Shown here piece after piece: positions 43,872-47,058 of a stretch of DNA of 47,058 nucleotides. The notes under the pieces are model-generated. The model was given only the letters and a program-made list of their open reading frames with translations, was not told where the DNA came from and ran no database searches. Numbering within the stretch: the stretch's first letter is position 1; each line of letters opens with the position of its first letter. The translations under genes were made by a program, and so were the position numbers. Source of the DNA: Rickettsiales bacterium Ac37b (GTDB lineage Bacteria > Pseudomonadota > Alphaproteobacteria > Rickettsiales > Arcanibacteraceae); contig CP009218.1 of the NCBI GenBank assembly GCA_000746585.2, positions 1 through 47,058 on the forward strand. Reading direction: 5' to 3'.

Positions 43872-45450
43872 CTTTAACCCTCTTATATAATTCATCATTT
43901 AACTCTTCTAATTCATCTGCTATATTAAGTAACTTTGCTTTTATCGCTTTTTCATATTCAGCTTTATCTTGTTCGCTTATTTCTTCTATTTTAGCTATTT
44001 TTATTTGTTTCATATCATCCTCCCCTGCTTTCTTCTTATATAACCAAGATAATTTTTTGTAATATTCCTTCTGATTTGGATAATAGCTACTTGCTTCCCT
44101 ATAGTTTGTTATTGCTTCTTCATATTTCTCTAACTTTTCATAACACTTCCCTATTTCATCAAAGACTTCTTCTCTTTTATCTCCTAGCTCTATTACCTTT
44201 TTATAGTCTTCTATAGCTTCTTCGTACTTCTTTAGACCTTGATAACATTTTGCTCGTCTATAAAAGTCATACGAGAAAAACTTACCTATGCTTGCAAAAC
44301 ATTCTATTGCTTCTGTAAAGTCCTCTATGGCTTCCTGATATTCCGAAATCCTATAGTAACAATCACCTCTGCTCGCATAATTAGGATAATGTTTTATTAA
44401 TCCATTAGATTTTGCTTGTTCTATTACTTTAGTATAATCATCTATTGCTTTTTTATAATTATTGAGTTTAGCATAACATCTAGCTCTATCTGCTAACCAA
44501 ACTCCTGGAGAGTCAAGATAGTTTAATTCTAAACATTTAGTATAATCCTTTATAGCTTCTTGATATTTAACTGATAAATCGTTAAGCATAGCTCTATATA
44601 AATAAACCTTGCCGTTCCTGGGATCTATATCTATTACTTTTGAGAAATCTTCCAAAGCTTCTTCATATCTTTTAAGACAACTTAAGAAAGCTCCTCGCGC
44701 TATATAGTATTTTATTATTCTTTCTTTACTAAATGCATCATTTAAGCGTACAACTGAATAATTAATTATTTCTTTATTTTTCTTCTTTGATCTGAATGTC
44801 TTTTTACGTCTATAGTTATATATTATTGCTTTTGGCAGTAATTCTATAATTTTAACATAATCAACCATTGCCTCAAATACCTTACCTTCTAACAATCCAC
44901 AGCTTTGCGCTCTCTTAAAGTATAGTTCTGTGTCCTCGGGAGATAGATATATAGCCTTACTATAGTCATCTATAGCTTTGCTATATTCTTTTAGCTTATG
45001 AAAACAGTCTCCTCTTTCTTCATAATAAACTCTATTCTTTGGAGAAAACATTATTGCATTATCATATGCTTTTATTGCTAATTCATTTTCATTTAGCTCA
45101 GAATATGTAGATGCTTTTAAGTAATGATATTTGGGATTTTGTATATTAAGTTCTATACAGGTATTTATATCTTTAATAAATAGTTCTAACTTATTGTGGC
45201 TTTTATCGCACAAAGCTCTATTATAGTAATATCGCTCTTCTAGCGGACATAAGTTTATAGATTTTGAGAAGTCTTCTATTGCCTCCTTCTCTTGCTTTAA
45301 CTCATAATAACAAAGTCCCCTGCAATTATAAAGATCTGCGTTCTTAGGCTCAAACTCAAGAGCATTACTGTATTCTGTAATAGCTAGAAGGTAATTCCCT
45401 GTATTATAAAGATTTTGGGCTTTTTGGGCATATTTTCTTTCTTTAGACAC
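43861..45450 (-). CDS. Large TPR protein with basic cluster
   Basis: A 529-residue protein with about eleven TPR motifs. GTG 45450 is preferred because AGGAGG is four bases before it; an ATG 15 bases upstream lacks a ribosome-binding site. Repeats such as AQNLYNTGNYLLAITEYSNA and EAIEDYKKVIELGDKREEVF fill the protein. A basic insert (RRKKTFRSKKKNK) occupies roughly residues 214-226 in the same relative place as in the smaller paralogue at 41757. The C-terminus is coiled coil (IAKIEEISEQDKAEYEKAIK). It starts a likely three-gene operon with the coiled-coil and smaller TPR genes. Confidence 0.85.
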   Translation of the reverse strand: MSKERKYAQKAQNLYNTGNYLLAITEYSNALEFEPKNADLYNCRGLCYYELKQEKEAIEDFSKSINLCPLEERYYYNRALCDKSHNKLELFIKDINTCIELNIQNPKYHYLKASTYSELNENELAIKAYDNAIMFSPKNRVYYEERGDCFHKLKEYSKAIDDYSKAIYLSPEDTELYFKRAQSCGLLEGKVFEAMVDYVKIIELLPKAIIYNYRRKKTFRSKKKNKEIINYSVVRLNDAFSKERIIKYYIARGAFLSCLKRYEEALEDFSKVIDIDPRNGKVYLYRAMLNDLSVKYQEAIKDYTKCLELNYLDSPGVWLADRARCYAKLNNYKKAIDDYTKVIEQAKSNGLIKHYPNYASRGDCYYRISEYQEAIEDFTEAIECFASIGKFFSYDFYRRAKCYQGLKKYEEAIEDYKKVIELGDKREEVFDEIGKCYEKLEKYEEAITNYREASSYYPNQKEYYKKLSWLYKKKAGEDDMKQIKIAKIEEISEQDKAEYEKAIKAKLLNIADELEELNDELYKRVKDGK

Positions 45451-45631
45451 ATACCCTCCTATCATTAGTAAATAGTTAGATCTCTACCAATATCTTGATA
45501 CAACTCTCCCCTTAGTAGAAATATATTGTAAAAAATTCCTACGCAGCATACTTTAAATATCTTTTTATTTTTATAGACCAAAAATACAGGTCGTAATTCT
45601 CGATACTAACATATTTAATTATAGCAGTCAA

Positions 45632-46165
45632 ATGATAAATCTAAAAAACAATATTCCAATCTTTATAAAAAGAAAGCTTCTAGAACACAATTTATCCTTA
45701 AAGGAATTATCTTTAAAAAGTAGTATACCCTATCCGACTCTCAAAAGCCTTAATTCAGGTAATAAGTCATCTCCACAGCTTCAAACAATATTAAAAATTG
45801 CAGCTCTGTTTAATTGTTCAATTGATGAAGTACTTGGTAGAGACTTTAAACACTACTACAACAAAAATTTTAAATATGGTACTCTTGAAATTAATCAGGC
45901 TATTAATAATTTAAAGTCATTCATAAAGTATAAAATTATAGAAAATAACCTTACGTTAAGTAGATTAAGTCTCAATGTAGGATTCAGTGACAAACTCCTT
46001 GCAGATTTCTTTAAATCGGAAGATTGTGTAAAAACATTAAGTACCTTAGCAATATGTGGAATTGCAGATTATTTTAATGCTTCAATCGATGAGATGATTG
46101 GTAGGGTATCTTATAACCCTAAAGAATTTGATGACCGCACTAACAATAATTATCCAATCACTTAA
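45632..46165 (+). CDS. Two-domain XRE-type regulator
   Basis: A 177-residue protein with two related Cro/C1-like HTH domains. The first is about residues 8-70 (IKRKLLEHNLSLKELSLKSS, TLKSLNSGNKSSPQLQTILK, AALFNCSIDEVLGRD). The second is about residues 94-160 (IKYKIIENNLTLSRLSLNVG, ICGIADYFNASIDEMIGR) and is less well kept in the recognition helix. It is divergent from the TPR operon across a 166-base AT-rich gap that likely holds both promoters. It is similar in style to the XRE regulator at 35142 and may control the flanking cargo genes. Confidence 0.85.
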   Translation: MINLKNNIPIFIKRKLLEHNLSLKELSLKSSIPYPTLKSLNSGNKSSPQLQTILKIAALFNCSIDEVLGRDFKHYYNKNFKYGTLEINQAINNLKSFIKYKIIENNLTLSRLSLNVGFSDKLLADFFKSEDCVKTLSTLAICGIADYFNASIDEMIGRVSYNPKEFDDRTNNNYPIT

Positions 46166-46186
46166 GAAGCTTAAATTATTTTTAAA

Positions 46187-46948
46187 TTAGATTATTGAAC
46201 AGCCTTTCCCTTTATTCCTATCACATGCTTTCTTTAATTCTTTTTCCTGAAATGTACCCCATGTAATGTTCAAAGTATCTTCTATTATTTTTAGTAATGT
46301 TTTGTCATTTTGTACATATGTATATAGTTCTCCAGAATTTCTTAATAAACTAGCTATAGTCCTAATCATAACCGTATTATCATCAATTTCTTTAGCAGCT
46401 TTAATAACTGGATTATCTCCTTCATGGTCCCTAACATCACGATCTGCTCCTTTTGATAGAAGAAAAGTTATATATTCAGGTTTATGCGCATGAGCAGCTA
46501 TATGCAAAGGTGTCTGCCCTTTATTATCCTGAATATTAACTGTGTCAGCTATTTCCTTATCTATTTGACTTTTAGACATTCCTTTTTTTTTTAATGCACT
46601 TCTTTGGGCTTCTACTAATACTTCAGCATTATCTAATCTACCTGCAGAAATTGCTGACATAATAGGTGTCTTACCCTCATGACTTTGTTGTTTATACAAA
46701 AAAGTGTCTAAATACTGTATCAATCGTGGAAATATATGTCTACAATGCTCACTTACAGCTAAATTGTGTAATATATTAAGGGATATATTATCATCATTAC
46801 AAATCCCATTTAATGCTTCTACAAAATTATTGTTTTTATCAAGTAACCCTACTAACTTATCAAGCTTCTCCGAATTAGTGGATTCCATTACGGCACTAAA
46901 TACTTTTTTAATTAATTCTGGATTAACTCTTGTATCTACTTCTTTCAT
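46187..46948 (-). CDS. Ankyrin-repeat protein with C-terminal CaaX box
   Basis: A 253-residue protein preceded by AGGAAAA. Two clear ankyrin repeats are visible, EGKTPIMSAISAGRLDNAEV (about residues 92-111) and KGQTPLHIAAHAHKPEYITF followed by LLSKGADRDVRDHEGDNPVI (about 143-182). The N-terminal 80 residues are helical. The last four residues are Cys-Ser-Ile-Ile, directly after CDRNKGKG, so the protein ends in a CaaX-type prenylation motif with nearby lysines and a second Cys. CaaX boxes work only with eukaryotic prenyltransferases, and Legionella ankyrin effectors use them. An effector role in a eukaryotic host is therefore likely but unproven. Confidence 0.85.
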   Translation of the reverse strand: MKEVDTRVNPELIKKVFSAVMESTNSEKLDKLVGLLDKNNNFVEALNGICNDDNISLNILHNLAVSEHCRHIFPRLIQYLDTFLYKQQSHEGKTPIMSAISAGRLDNAEVLVEAQRSALKKKGMSKSQIDKEIADTVNIQDNKGQTPLHIAAHAHKPEYITFLLSKGADRDVRDHEGDNPVIKAAKEIDDNTVMIRTIASLLRNSGELYTYVQNDKTLLKIIEDTLNITWGTFQEKELKKACDRNKGKGCSII

Positions 46949-47058
46949 ATCTGTTTTCCTATAGCTATATGTTTTAGATCGGAATCATATAATAAAGGTT
47001 AATTTATGTAAATATATTAGTTACATCTTTTAACGTTTTAGTTTATTTACATAATTAA

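Noticed and set aside
1-47058. tRNA, rRNA or riboswitch genes
   Set aside because: No cloverleaf with the T-loop sequence, conserved rRNA core or known aptamer motif was noticed by eye; short or divergent RNAs could have been missed.

Overview
The window reads as a conjugative plasmid, or a plasmid carrying an integrative conjugative element, from an obligate intracellular alphaproteobacterium of the Rickettsiaceae (Rickettsia or a close endosymbiont). The reasons are the very AT-rich composition, a complete F-type transfer operon in the order known from Rickettsiales amplified genetic elements (RAGE), stand-alone DnaA N-terminal-domain proteins, several decayed genes, and cargo typical of these bacteria (TPR, ankyrin, orphan sensor kinase, Rpn nuclease, small XRE regulators). 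The species cannot be named from sequence alone. No rRNA, tRNA or CRISPR array was seen.

Layout. 1-3170 is a replication and partition module: five 22-bp iterons, an initiator joining a RepA-type domain to a DnaA domain-I-like tail, a small ribbon-helix-helix-like protein and ParA, with shared TAGTATA-type palindromes upstream of rep and parA. 3170-10200 is a mosaic accessory zone: two intact serine recombinases and one broken one, a secreted or membrane gene pair, pseudogenes of parA and an epimerase, an Rpn-family nuclease, a WGR protein, and repeat-rich non-coding DNA. 10195-34947 is one long leftward operon for DNA transfer. In transcription order it holds three small replication or regulatory genes plus a DnaA_N protein, then pilin, traL, E, K, B, V, C, a lipoprotein, W, U, trbC, traN (as two genes), F, H, G, a ribbon-helix-helix protein, traD, a YhcG/DUF1016 nuclease, and a MobF relaxase-helicase (traI). 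A strong promoter overlapping an inverted repeat precedes it, divergent from an XRE regulator. 35594-46948 is leftward cargo: a sensor-kinase-like protein, a STAND (NB-ARC-like) ATPase with TPRs and its truncated paralogue, a SemiSWEET-like transporter, two TPR proteins flanking a coiled-coil protein, a two-domain XRE regulator (rightward), and an ankyrin protein ending in a CaaX box.

How it fits together. The iteron/Rep/Par module would maintain the plasmid. The tra operon would build an F-like pilus and type IV secretion channel, process DNA with TraI and couple it with TraD. The tail region looks like host-interaction cargo: the ankyrin protein ends in Cys-Ser-Ile-Ile after a basic stretch, suggesting prenylation by eukaryotic host enzymes, and the TPR proteins carry basic clusters resembling nuclear localisation signals. 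The most unusual block is the three-gene array of degenerate kinase, signal-peptide-bearing STAND ATPase and TPR paralogue at 35594-40745.
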